Shown one piece after another: positions 22,716-31,532 of a DNA stretch of 64,000 bases. Position 1 is the first letter of the stretch, and each line of letters opens with the position of its first letter. The translations under genes and the position numbers were made by a program. Source of the DNA: Gammaproteobacteria bacterium (GTDB taxonomy: Bacteria; Pseudomonadota; Gammaproteobacteria; Pseudomonadales; Azotimanducaceae); NCBI GenBank assembly GCA_002725995.1, contig PBRQ01000037.1:54861-118860 (forward strand), given 5' to 3'. Under the pieces are notes generated by a model. It did no database searches and was not told the origin of the DNA. It saw only the letters and a program-made list of their open reading frames with translations.

Positions 22716-23813
22716 TTGATCTCCACAAGAAGAAAGATAGCTGTTATTGGCAGAAGTTCCCCTGTTTTTCGCCTTTTTGTCTTTGTATTTCTCTGTTTTG
22801 AGGCTGAATTTGCCTGGTCTCTGCCAGTTGAAGACCTTTATATGGCAGAGGTGCTGGTGGTTAGCGAGGAAGAAAGGCAACTGGTACGTGGTGCGCGGGC
22901 GGGTTTGCTGCAGGTCCTTGTCAGGGTTTCTGGTGGCAGGGAAGTCGAAAACAGCAGCCTGATAGCCGCCTCTCTTCGAAAGCCAGAAGTCTACTACTAC
23001 CAATACAGTTATGAATCCACTGACAAGACCTTACAAATTGGTGATGAGGTAGTGCCAGCGCAACTGCTTCGAATACACTTTGAGCCGAGTGCGGTAGCAA
23101 AGCTGCTGCGTCGGGCCGGGTTCCCTGTTTGGGGGAGCAATCGTCCCGGCGTATTGCTATGGATTGCTCTCAGTGATGATGATGGGCGCCGAATCCTTTC
23201 CGGTGATGAAGTAAGTGAAATAACAAAAACATTACAGGATCAGGCACGGCTGCGTGGCTTACCCCTGCTGTTTCCGCTACTCGACCTGGAAGACTCCGCT
23301 TCGTTGTCCACTGCTGAGGTGTGGGGGGCATTTCTTGGCCGAATAGCTGATGCATCCGGACGTTACAATCTGGACTGCATACTCACGGGCAGGATTCAAA
23401 AGGATAGTGTTGGCCGCTGGAACGCCAACTGGTCATATCAAATAGACAAGGAGTGGCGAGTCACTGATTCGGTAACATTTGCTGAAGATAAAATGATTAG
23501 GTCGATCGTAGATAGGCTTGCGAATGAACTGGCTGAAAGGTATGCCATTGATTCATCACACAGCCACGTAACCATCAGAATTGAATCAATTGATAATCTA
23601 GAAGAGTATTCATCTGTCAGTAACTATCTAGAGTCCCTTGGGCCGGTGTTGGACAGTTCTGTGGTTCAGGTCGAGGGGGATGAAATTGAGTTCAAGCTTG
23701 ATACCGAAGGGCAGAATGAACAATTGATAGAGCTAATCCAGCTTGATGAAAAGATGGTTTTGCTGAGTGCCGATGAAGAAATGGAATTGCTTCATTATCG
23801 GTGGGTGAACTGA
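22716..23813 (+). CDS. DUF2066 domain-containing protein (start uncertain)
   Basis: MAEVLVVSEEERQLVRGARAGLLQVLVRVSG...; upstream of a CDP-alcohol phosphatidyltransferase/perM/hda run. Confidence 0.75.
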   Translation: MISTRRKIAVIGRSSPVFRLFVFVFLCFEAEFAWSLPVEDLYMAEVLVVSEEERQLVRGARAGLLQVLVRVSGGREVENSSLIAASLRKPEVYYYQYSYESTDKTLQIGDEVVPAQLLRIHFEPSAVAKLLRRAGFPVWGSNRPGVLLWIALSDDDGRRILSGDEVSEITKTLQDQARLRGLPLLFPLLDLEDSASLSTAEVWGAFLGRIADASGRYNLDCILTGRIQKDSVGRWNANWSYQIDKEWRVTDSVTFAEDKMIRSIVDRLANELAERYAIDSSHSHVTIRIESIDNLEEYSSVSNYLESLGPVLDSSVVQVEGDEIEFKLDTEGQNEQLIELIQLDEKMVLLSADEEMELLHYRWVN

Positions 23814-24394
23814 TCGTGAAATATATCGCGAACCCTCCCAATGCCATATCCATTTTTAGACTAATTGTCGTGTTGCCTATAGCCTTTGGCATCACTGGAG
23901 GCGAGTTTGCCATCAGCTTTGCGATTTTTGTTGTCGCAGCCATATCTGATGGTTTGGATGGTTTTCTTGCTAGGAGGTTTGGCTGGGAGACTGCTTTTGG
24001 CAAGGTCATAGATCCGGTGGCGGATAAACTCCTACTGTTGGTTACTACCATTACCCTTGCTCTTTCCGGGCACTTTCCAGTGATGGTTATGCTTTTGATG
24101 GTGGCAAAAGATCTTGCGGTTGTCTTGGGTGTGCTGGTCTATACGGCATTAGCCGGGTTTCCGGAGTTACGCCCGATTGCCGTCGGTAAGGTCACGACGG
24201 TTTTGCAACTGGTGCTAATTGGTTATGTCTTGCTGACACTGGCTGTAGAAATACCCCTCAACCATTTAGTCACGCCAGTATTGATCTGGATTGTTGTTGT
24301 CACCACGATACTTGATGGCTGCGGCTACCTCTGGTTGTGGACTGGTAAACTGGTACGGGATCCGCGCTGGCTTGCCGGGGAGGCAAACGCATGA
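23801..24394 (+). CDS. CDP-alcohol phosphatidyltransferase family protein
   Basis: DGLDGFLARRFGWETAFGKVIDPVADK (DG..AR...G..D...D). Confidence 0.9.
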   Translation: MGELIVKYIANPPNAISIFRLIVVLPIAFGITGGEFAISFAIFVVAAISDGLDGFLARRFGWETAFGKVIDPVADKLLLLVTTITLALSGHFPVMVMLLMVAKDLAVVLGVLVYTALAGFPELRPIAVGKVTTVLQLVLIGYVLLTLAVEIPLNHLVTPVLIWIVVVTTILDGCGYLWLWTGKLVRDPRWLAGEANA

Positions 24395-25440
24395 GCACGC
24401 TTGAGAAGACGTTTGCCCTGCTATTGCTGGTTGCAGCCCTGTTTGCAATCTATCTGCTACAGCCAATTTTGATGCCGTTCCTGGTTGGAATTGCGTTGGC
24501 GTATCTTGGAGACCCCATAGTCGATCGGCTTGAGACGTACGGTTTAAGCAGGGTCATTGGTGTTCTCATTGTATTTCTGGTTTTTCTGATGGTATTCGCC
24601 GGCGCTTTACTGATAGTGATGCCCATACTTGTTCGTGAAACCGGTGCCTTGATTCGGGATATACCCGCCTTCATTGCCTGGCTTCAGCAGACTATAAGTC
24701 CATATGTTGTTGATGCCTTCGATGTCGATCCATTTGACTTTAACATGGACTCCCTGAAGAAAAGGATCACCTCAGACTGGCAGGAAACTGGTGGTATTGT
24801 CGGTCAGATACTATCCAAAGTAACAGCTTCGGGCGTTGCATTGCTGGCCACGATAGCCAACCTCGCACTTACCCTAGTCGTCGCCTTCTATATGCTCCGG
24901 GACTGGGACAAAGTCATGCTTCGAATTGGGGAAATGATTCCGCGTGACCTTGTCGACAGGGTGGTAGGCCTGTTGACTGAATGCGATGAAGTCCTCAGCG
25001 CATTTCTTCGTGGACAGATGCTGATAATGATCCTGCTCGGTTGTATCTATGCCATGGGTTTGACCCTGGTTGGATTGAAACTCGCCTTCCTTATAGGAAT
25101 GGTGGCCGGGCTCGCAAGTATCGTTCCCTACCTTGGGTTTTTCATTGGCATTATTGCAGCCTCACTGGCGGCTTTGTTTCAGTTTCAGGATGCGATTCAT
25201 TTGCTTTATGTAGGGGTTACCTTTGGATTTGGGCAAATGATTGAAGGTATGGTTCTGACGCCTTGGCTGGTGGGTGACAGAATTGGATTGCATCCTGTGG
25301 CCGTAATTTTTGCCGTATTGGCGGGCGGGCAGCTATTTGGATTTATTGGTGTGCTCCTTGCCCTTCCCGTGGCTGCTGTGGTTATGGTTTTTGTTCGTCA
25401 CCTGCACCTCAGCTATATCAACAGTGAGTACTATGAATAA
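24391..25440 (+). CDS. perM: AI-2E family transporter / PerM-like permease
   Basis: Multiple TM helices, AI-2E family organisation; precedes hda. Confidence 0.85.
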   Translation: MSTLEKTFALLLLVAALFAIYLLQPILMPFLVGIALAYLGDPIVDRLETYGLSRVIGVLIVFLVFLMVFAGALLIVMPILVRETGALIRDIPAFIAWLQQTISPYVVDAFDVDPFDFNMDSLKKRITSDWQETGGIVGQILSKVTASGVALLATIANLALTLVVAFYMLRDWDKVMLRIGEMIPRDLVDRVVGLLTECDEVLSAFLRGQMLIMILLGCIYAMGLTLVGLKLAFLIGMVAGLASIVPYLGFFIGIIAASLAALFQFQDAIHLLYVGVTFGFGQMIEGMVLTPWLVGDRIGLHPVAVIFAVLAGGQLFGFIGVLLALPVAAVVMVFVRHLHLSYINSEYYE

Positions 25441-26092
25441 CCAGCTTGCCTTGAACATCGGCTTGCGGGATGAAGCAACCTTTTCGAATTTCATCGGCCG
25501 TGCCGGGGCGAAGATCCAGAGGAATGAGCGAATATCATACCTGTGGGGTCTCACCGGCAGTGGCAAATCACATCTGCTGCAGGCCATGTGTCACCATGTG
25601 AATCAAAGGGATCAGGTCTCAATTTATCTTCAGGGTCTTGCCAGTTATTCACCAAAGATATTGCACTCCCTGGAATCCATATCACTTATCTGTCTTGATG
25701 ATATTGATGAGGTGGTGGGGAATGAAGACTGGGAACTTGAACTTTTCCATCTAATTAACTCGGTCAAGGATGGAAGCGCCCGGCTGATAGTTTCAGCACC
25801 AGTGCCTTCAGCCAAGTTGAATGTCCGACTTCCGGATCTGACATCAAGGTTGCGCGCAGCGGTTGCGGTAGAGACAGATGTGCTTGATGACCAGGAGAAG
25901 CTCAGGGTACTAGAGCGAAGGGCTGCCAGCCGCGGCTTTGCACTAAATGAAGAAATAGCAAAATTTATTCTTGATCGCTCTCCCCGTGATATGCACCACT
26001 TGATCGAGTTGTTGGGAAAGCTGGAGGTGGAGACCTTGCGGCAACAAAAGAAGCTGACCATACCCTTCGTTAAAAAGACGCTTCAGCTATAG
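25433..26092 (+). CDS. hda: DnaA regulatory inactivator Hda
   Basis: MNNQLALNIGLRDEATFSNF...YLWGLTGSGKSHLLQAMCH, LICLDDIDEV; start overlaps perM stop. Confidence 0.92.
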   Translation: MNNQLALNIGLRDEATFSNFIGRAGAKIQRNERISYLWGLTGSGKSHLLQAMCHHVNQRDQVSIYLQGLASYSPKILHSLESISLICLDDIDEVVGNEDWELELFHLINSVKDGSARLIVSAPVPSAKLNVRLPDLTSRLRAAVAVETDVLDDQEKLRVLERRAASRGFALNEEIAKFILDRSPRDMHHLIELLGKLEVETLRQQKKLTIPFVKKTLQL

Positions 26093-26095
26093 CGA

Positions 26096-27184
26096 ATGAA
26101 GATATTGTTTACAGGTGGTGGTACGGCGGGTCATGTAACGCCGAACGTCGCGCTTATTGAGAAATTTCAGCAGGCCAACTGGGACTGCATCTATGTTGGT
26201 TCAACCAGGGGTATTGAAAGAGAGATAGTTGCAGGTCTGAATATCCCTTACTATGCGATTGCCTCAGGAAAACTGAGGCGTTATTTTGACTGGAAAAATT
26301 TCGTTGACCCTATTTTTATTCTATGGGGAATGCTACAAAGCCTCTTGATTTGTCTTCAGGAGCGCCCTGGATGCGTCTTTTCGAAGGGTGGATTTGTGGC
26401 TGTGCCGGTTGTTTTTGCAGCCTGGGTTTGCCGAATTCCGGTGGTCTGTCATGAATCGGACGTGACCCCAGGGCTGGCGAACAGGCTCTGTTTTCCGTTT
26501 GCCAGGAGGATATGCCTCAATTTTGAGGAAACCAGACGATACTTGCCAGACGGCACTGAGGCGGCAGGGAAGGCAACGGTTACAGGTACCCCCATCAGGA
26601 AGTCATTGCGTGAAGGGAGTGCCGAGCGGGGTAAAGCGTTCCTAGGAATTAGCAGCGGCGAGACCATTGTTCTGGTTTTTGGTGGTAGTCTGGGTGCTGC
26701 TGCAATAAACCAGCAGGTGAGAAATGCAATGACTTCCCTGCTGAACAAATACGTCATAGTGCATGTCGTTGGTGCCGGCAACATTGACGAATCCCGTTCC
26801 TCGAATCGACGATATATTCAAAAAGAATTTTTATTGGATGAGTTTGGGGATGTGCTGGCGGCTGCAGACCTTGTTATTGCCAGGGCGGGTGCAAACACAA
26901 TTTATGAACTCCTGGCGATGCGAAAACCACATATTCTGATCCCCTTGTCTGCCAGGGCCAGCCGTGGAGATCAGTTGCAAAATGCACGTGCTTTCACGGA
27001 GGCGGGGTATAGCAGAATGATTGAAGAGGAAAATCTTGGCGATGAACTGTTTTTTAAGGAAATTGACAGTGTGTATAGGGGGCGGGCAGGTATTGTCAGT
27101 CGTCTGGAGGAATTTGAGGTCAAGGATAGTGTTTCGATGATCAATGACATGGTAAGAGGAATTGTCCGGGGGAAATTGCCATGA
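26096..27184 (+). CDS. MurG-type UDP-GlcNAc transferase, resembling the second-type MurG found in Firmicutes
   Basis: MKILFTGGGTAGHVTPNVALIEKF...YYAIASGKLRRYFDWKNFVDP...FVFSKGGFVAVPV; not in a mur/dcw cluster. Confidence 0.82.
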   Translation: MKILFTGGGTAGHVTPNVALIEKFQQANWDCIYVGSTRGIEREIVAGLNIPYYAIASGKLRRYFDWKNFVDPIFILWGMLQSLLICLQERPGCVFSKGGFVAVPVVFAAWVCRIPVVCHESDVTPGLANRLCFPFARRICLNFEETRRYLPDGTEAAGKATVTGTPIRKSLREGSAERGKAFLGISSGETIVLVFGGSLGAAAINQQVRNAMTSLLNKYVIVHVVGAGNIDESRSSNRRYIQKEFLLDEFGDVLAAADLVIARAGANTIYELLAMRKPHILIPLSARASRGDQLQNARAFTEAGYSRMIEEENLGDELFFKEIDSVYRGRAGIVSRLEEFEVKDSVSMINDMVRGIVRGKLP

Positions 27185-28605
27185 TCACACACCTGCTGAT
27201 ATTGATTGCAGCCGTTTCGATATTGGATGTTGCTGCAGATGAGAAAGATGAAGTATTAGGTTACCTGGATCGCCAAGGATTTGAAAATGCTGAACTGGCC
27301 GGGAAGATATGGGATTACGCGGAACTGGGTTATCTGGAAACTCAGAGCTCAGCCCTGCTGCAATCAAAACTGGTTGAGGCCGGGTTTGAGGTAACCAGGG
27401 GTGTTGCTGGGTTACCGACTGCTTTTATGGCCAGCTTTGGTGAGGGAGAGCCGGTGGTTGGTATTCTTGCTGAATTTGATGCGTTGCCGGGAATTTCCCA
27501 GTCGACATCCCCCGTCAGGGACATTCTTGAGGGTCAGCCAAATGGGCACGCCTGTGGGCACCACCTGTTTGGTACTGGTTCGGTGGCAGCGGCTCTTGCG
27601 CTAAAGCACTGGATGGAAGTCGAGAATGTCAAAGGTACGGTCAGGCTTTATGGCACGCCCGCTGAAGAGGGAGGTTCCGGAAAGGTTTACATGGTTCGCG
27701 CGGGTTTGTTCAAGGATGTCGATACCGTCCTGCACTGGCATCCGTCAAATAGAAATGCAGCCAATCCAGCGACCAGCCTCGCGAACAAATCTACACGTTT
27801 CAGCTTCAAGGGAGTTTCATCTCATGCTGCTGCTGCTCCGGAGCGGGGCCGTTCCGCTTTGGATGCGGTCGAGGTGATGAACTATATGATCAACATGATG
27901 CGTGAGCATGTCCCGCAGGAAACCAGGATTCACTATGTGATAACCAAAGGCGGGGAGGCACCAAATGTCGTGCCTGACCTGGCAGAGGTTTATTACTATG
28001 TTCGTCATCCAGATGCTCGAGAACTGTTGCAAATCTGGGACAGGGTAATGACCGTGGCCGAGGCGGCCGCGATGGGGACAGGGACCCAGGTCGAAGCCGA
28101 GACCATGCATGGGAATCATTCACTGCTGCCTAACGAGTCGCTGGCTCAGGTGATGTATAAGAATTTGGAGCGCGTCGGTGGTTATTCCTACAGTGAAGAA
28201 GAGCAGGTATTTGCGCAGACCATCAATCAATCCTTTGGTCTGGAGGAAAGTTATCTTGGTATGGAATCGAAGGTGTTGCCCTTTGAAATGGTGCACGGGA
28301 AGGGGTCGACTGATGTCGGCGATGTAAGCTGGGTAGTTCCCACGACGGGGCTCAGAACAGCGACCTGGGTACCTGGTACAACGGCGCACAGTTGGCAGGC
28401 CATTGCTGCGGGTGGAACATCCATTGGTTTCAAAGGCATGCAAGTCGCCGCTAAAACGCTGGCACTGACGGCAATGGATCTGTTTCGAAATATGGAACTT
28501 ATCGATATGGCAAAGAAAGAACTGTTGGAAAGACGTGGTAAGGACTTTCAGTACAAGGCGCTGCTGGGCGATAGGGAACCGCCGCTTGATTATAGATTGC
28601 CCTGA
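27181..28605 (+). CDS. M20-family amidohydrolase, AbgB/p-aminobenzoyl-glutamate hydrolase-like, with N-terminal signal-like segment
   Basis: GILAEFDALPGISQ, GHACGHHLFGTGSVAAALALK, GTPAEEGGSGKV; ATGA overlap with upstream gene. Confidence 0.88.
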   Translation: MITHLLILIAAVSILDVAADEKDEVLGYLDRQGFENAELAGKIWDYAELGYLETQSSALLQSKLVEAGFEVTRGVAGLPTAFMASFGEGEPVVGILAEFDALPGISQSTSPVRDILEGQPNGHACGHHLFGTGSVAAALALKHWMEVENVKGTVRLYGTPAEEGGSGKVYMVRAGLFKDVDTVLHWHPSNRNAANPATSLANKSTRFSFKGVSSHAAAAPERGRSALDAVEVMNYMINMMREHVPQETRIHYVITKGGEAPNVVPDLAEVYYYVRHPDARELLQIWDRVMTVAEAAAMGTGTQVEAETMHGNHSLLPNESLAQVMYKNLERVGGYSYSEEEQVFAQTINQSFGLEESYLGMESKVLPFEMVHGKGSTDVGDVSWVVPTTGLRTATWVPGTTAHSWQAIAAGGTSIGFKGMQVAAKTLALTAMDLFRNMELIDMAKKELLERRGKDFQYKALLGDREPPLDYRLP

Positions 28606-28629
28606 TGAGAAAACTCTCCCATTAGTCCA

Positions 28630-28771
28630 GAAAACAAGAATGGGTTCACTTCCCTCCGCTGGCTCCGGGTCCTCCGACTTCCCTCGCTTTCTCGCAAGCC
28701 CCTATTGGGTCTTGCTCCTCCCTCGGCGGTTCGCTTTAACTGCTGCGGTAAGAGAACCCATTCATGTTTTC
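28630..28771 (+). repeat. Hairpin-ended repeat element, copy A
   Basis: Arms GAAAACAAGAATGGGTTC (28630-28647) and GAACCCATTCATGTTTTC (28754-28771), inverted with one mismatch; core homologous to the reverse complement of copy B. Confidence 0.8.
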
Positions 28772-29000
28772 TTCAGCGTGGGTCGAAAGGAAGACCATAT
28801 TAATTTGAGGGATCACGACCAGGAACTTCCGTGTGGCAAACTTGAAATCGATCCATTGGATGCTGCTCCTCAAACATCCAACATGGGATGTGGCTACGAA
28901 TGGATACTTTGCTGAGGTCTCCCCCTTAGCAAAGGACGACTTCATATTGTGTTCTGGAAGAGGGTACACAACCGAAGTAGCGCTGATTAGGTGGGCAGAC

Positions 29001-29150
29001 AGATAATACTGATAGGTTCCTTTCACCGTAGCTCTAAAAGTGCAGCACCGAGCAATGAGCAAGACCCACAGGGGCGTGGGAAGATGCTAGGGCAGGCCAG
29101 CCCGGAGGGCCGCAAGCCAGCGGAGGAGAGAGAACCTATCAGTATTATCT
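29001..29150 (-). repeat. Hairpin-ended repeat element, copy B (inverted relative to A)
   Basis: Perfect 19-bp inverted arms AGATAATACTGATAGGTTC / GAACCTATCAGTATTATCT; core shares CCTCCGCTGGCT and GCCCCTNTGGGTCTTGCTC blocks with copy A; AGAC on both flanks. Confidence 0.82.
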
Positions 29151-29270
29151 AGACACCTCTGATGTGAGGCGATTTTGAATGCCGATTGGTCTGTAGTCGG
29201 ACCTATTTCATCTTCTTTCGAGCCGTTTGTTTCATGGTTGTGGAAAAATCAGTTGTCATTCTCTGTTCTG

Positions 29271-29292
29271 GTGTTATAGTAAAGTATAGCAC
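29271..29292. promoter_or_regulatory. Candidate GntR-family operator upstream of the GntR-ABC operon
   Basis: GTGTTATA-gtaaag-TATAGCAC, near-perfect 8-bp inverted repeat, 34 bp upstream of the regulator ATG. Confidence 0.55.
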
Positions 29293-29326
29293 TAAATGAC
29301 CAGTACACTGAATACGGCTATCTATC

Positions 29327-29686
29327 ATGGAAATTAACTGGAACGAAAGGGATCCCATCTATCGCCAACTGCACGACCGGTTGGTGGAGATGATATTAGA
29401 AGGCACCTATCGCAATGGAGACTCACTACCATCGGTTCGTCAGATCTCTGCGGACCATCGCATTAACCCCATTACCATTTCCAAGGCCTTTCAACTGCTG
29501 GTGGACGAAGGGGTAGTTGAAAAGAAAAGGGGGCTCGGTATGTATGTGATGATGGGTGCCACGGAAAAACTGGCACAGGATGAGAAAAGGCTATTTCTAA
29601 TGGAGGAATGGCCGCGGTTGGTTGGGAAGATAGCGCGACTGGGTTTGTCGGTTGAAGAATTGTTGGAAGAAGGGAGTGTGAAATGA
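29327..29686 (+). CDS. GntR-family transcriptional regulator, YtrA-like
   Basis: DPIYRQLHDRLVEMILEGTYRNGDSLPSVRQISADHRINPITISKAFQLL wHTH; short C-terminus; next to ABC genes. Confidence 0.92.
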   Translation: MEINWNERDPIYRQLHDRLVEMILEGTYRNGDSLPSVRQISADHRINPITISKAFQLLVDEGVVEKKRGLGMYVMMGATEKLAQDEKRLFLMEEWPRLVGKIARLGLSVEELLEEGSVK

Positions 29687-30534
29687 CTGCTGTTGTCAGT
29701 GCGAGGGGGTTATCCAAGCGTTACGGTGATTTTCAAGCCCTACGTGATGTGACCTTCAATATTGAGCCGGGTTCTATCGTTGGTTTGATTGGCCCTAATG
29801 GTGCCGGTAAAACTACCACGCTTAAGTCCTTGCTCGGACTCACCCGGTTTGATGGAGAACTTGAAGTCCTGGGCATGGACCCAAGGCGGAGTCGCCATGA
29901 GCTTATGAAGCGGGTTTGTTTTATTGCCGATGTGGGTGTGCTGCCGCGATGGTTGAAAGTTAAGCATGCAATTGACTATATCGAAGGCGTCCACGATGGG
30001 TTTAATCGTGATAAGGCTGAGAGTTTGCTATTGAAAACCAAAATATCTCATTCACAGAAAGTGAGGCAATTGTCGAAGGGAATGGTTACTCAATTACACC
30101 TTGCCCTGGTGATGGCTATTGAGGTTGATCTTCTGGTCCTGGATGAGCCCACGCTAGGTCTCGATATCCTCTATCGCAAATCATTCTATGAGCGTCTCCT
30201 GAATGACTACTTTGATCACAGTACCAGCATCGTGATCAGTACTCACCAGGTTGAGGAAATTGAATCCCTGCTTACTCACCTGATATTTATCGATGAGGGG
30301 GAGATCGTTCTTAGCTGTTCTATGGAGGAGCTTCCTGGCTTGTACAGCGAGGTATTGGTTGGACCGGATAATATTGAACAGGCGTTGAAGCATTCTCCGA
30401 TTCATAGTCGTGAAATCCTCGGCAAGCGAAGCATGATTTTTGAAGATGTTTCGACCGACACGCTGGGTAATTTCGGCGAGGTTCATACACCGAGTGTGGC
30501 AGATTTATTCGTTGCCAAGATGCAAAAGGGATAA
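29683..30534 (+). CDS. ABC transporter ATP-binding protein
   Basis: GLIGPNGAGKTTTLKSLLGL, LSKGMVTQLHLALVMA, LLVLDEPTLGLD. Confidence 0.95.
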   Translation: MTAVVSARGLSKRYGDFQALRDVTFNIEPGSIVGLIGPNGAGKTTTLKSLLGLTRFDGELEVLGMDPRRSRHELMKRVCFIADVGVLPRWLKVKHAIDYIEGVHDGFNRDKAESLLLKTKISHSQKVRQLSKGMVTQLHLALVMAIEVDLLVLDEPTLGLDILYRKSFYERLLNDYFDHSTSIVISTHQVEEIESLLTHLIFIDEGEIVLSCSMEELPGLYSEVLVGPDNIEQALKHSPIHSREILGKRSMIFEDVSTDTLGNFGEVHTPSVADLFVAKMQKG

Positions 30535-30538
30535 GACC

Positions 30539-31468
30539 ATGAAACAATTTCCAATCCTATTGAAGAGAGAATTCTGGGAAAACCGCAATACCTTCATCGT
30601 GCTGCCACGTGTGACGGCCGGTTTCATGATCTTGCTGATGGCAGGTGTATATTTTGCCGTTGATGTCGTGGGTATCAAGGCCCATATTCAAATCGGTGGT
30701 GATGAACATTCCCAAGAAATGGTTTCAGATCCAGCGGGGGTAAATGAAGCTTTTGGCTTCCTGTTTTCAAGGCTCGCAAGTTTGCCCTCAGATGTACGGG
30801 AGCATACCGTTTATCAGATTCTCCATGGGTTAGCGGGACCGTTGCTGGCGATACTCTGGGTAGTCGTGGTTTTCTACCTGATTGGATCACTCTATGAGGA
30901 CAGAAAAGACCGCAGTATCCTTTTCTGGAAATCAATGCCCGTGTCAGACACAAACACTGTGCTGTCGAAGCTGGTATCTGGCCTGATTGTGGTGCCTGTG
31001 GTCTATATGGTTTGTGTGCTCTGTGTCCAGGTAGTGTTTCTGACAATCAGTTCACTTGCGGCATTCGGCCAGGAGGCTTCTATATGGGAAGTACTATGGG
31101 AGCCTGCAAATCTTCTGAGCAGTTGGTTTACACTGATCGCCCATTTGCTATTCCAGGTCATCTGGAGCCTGCCGCTTTATGGGTGGATAATTTTAGTCTC
31201 CGCGTGGGTCGGCAGTGTTCCCCTGGCATGGATTATAGGAGGCCCTGTTGTTTTTGCCGTACTTGAACGAGTCATATCGGGTGATACAAGGGCCTCGGAA
31301 TGGTTCACTGACCACATCTCACCGGTCGCTTTCGCGCAGAAACAAGAACTGCAAATAGCAGATCTGTTGCCTATGTTGATGTCGGCGGACACCTTGGCGG
31401 GCCTGTTGGTTGGAAGTTCTTTTATCGCCGCTGCCGTCTGGCTGCGAAGTAGAGGTGATGAAATCTAG
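30539..31468 (+). CDS. ABC-2 type transporter permease (start MKQFPILLKREFWENRN)
   Basis: Multiple TM helices; LLKREFWENRNTFIVLP N-terminus; SLYEDRKDRSILFWKSMPVSD loop typical of ABC-2 permeases. Confidence 0.87.
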   Translation: MKQFPILLKREFWENRNTFIVLPRVTAGFMILLMAGVYFAVDVVGIKAHIQIGGDEHSQEMVSDPAGVNEAFGFLFSRLASLPSDVREHTVYQILHGLAGPLLAILWVVVVFYLIGSLYEDRKDRSILFWKSMPVSDTNTVLSKLVSGLIVVPVVYMVCVLCVQVVFLTISSLAAFGQEASIWEVLWEPANLLSSWFTLIAHLLFQVIWSLPLYGWIILVSAWVGSVPLAWIIGGPVVFAVLERVISGDTRASEWFTDHISPVAFAQKQELQIADLLPMLMSADTLAGLLVGSSFIAAAVWLRSRGDEI

Positions 31469-31532
31469 CTTGTTATTTGCCGGGGCTTTTTGGCGGCAGT
31501 GCTTGCATTGAGGATGCCGGCTTGATCTGATA

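Noticed and set aside
28736-29062. 108-aa minus-strand ORF as a confident CDS
   Set aside because: It overlaps both repeat elements, has no recognised domain, and may be a by-product of the repeat structure; mentioned only as a finding.
28630-29150. Integron attC sites or group II intron ends for the hairpin repeats
   Set aside because: No RYYYAAC/GTTRRRY core sites, no integrase, no group II domain V-like hairpin or reverse transcriptase.
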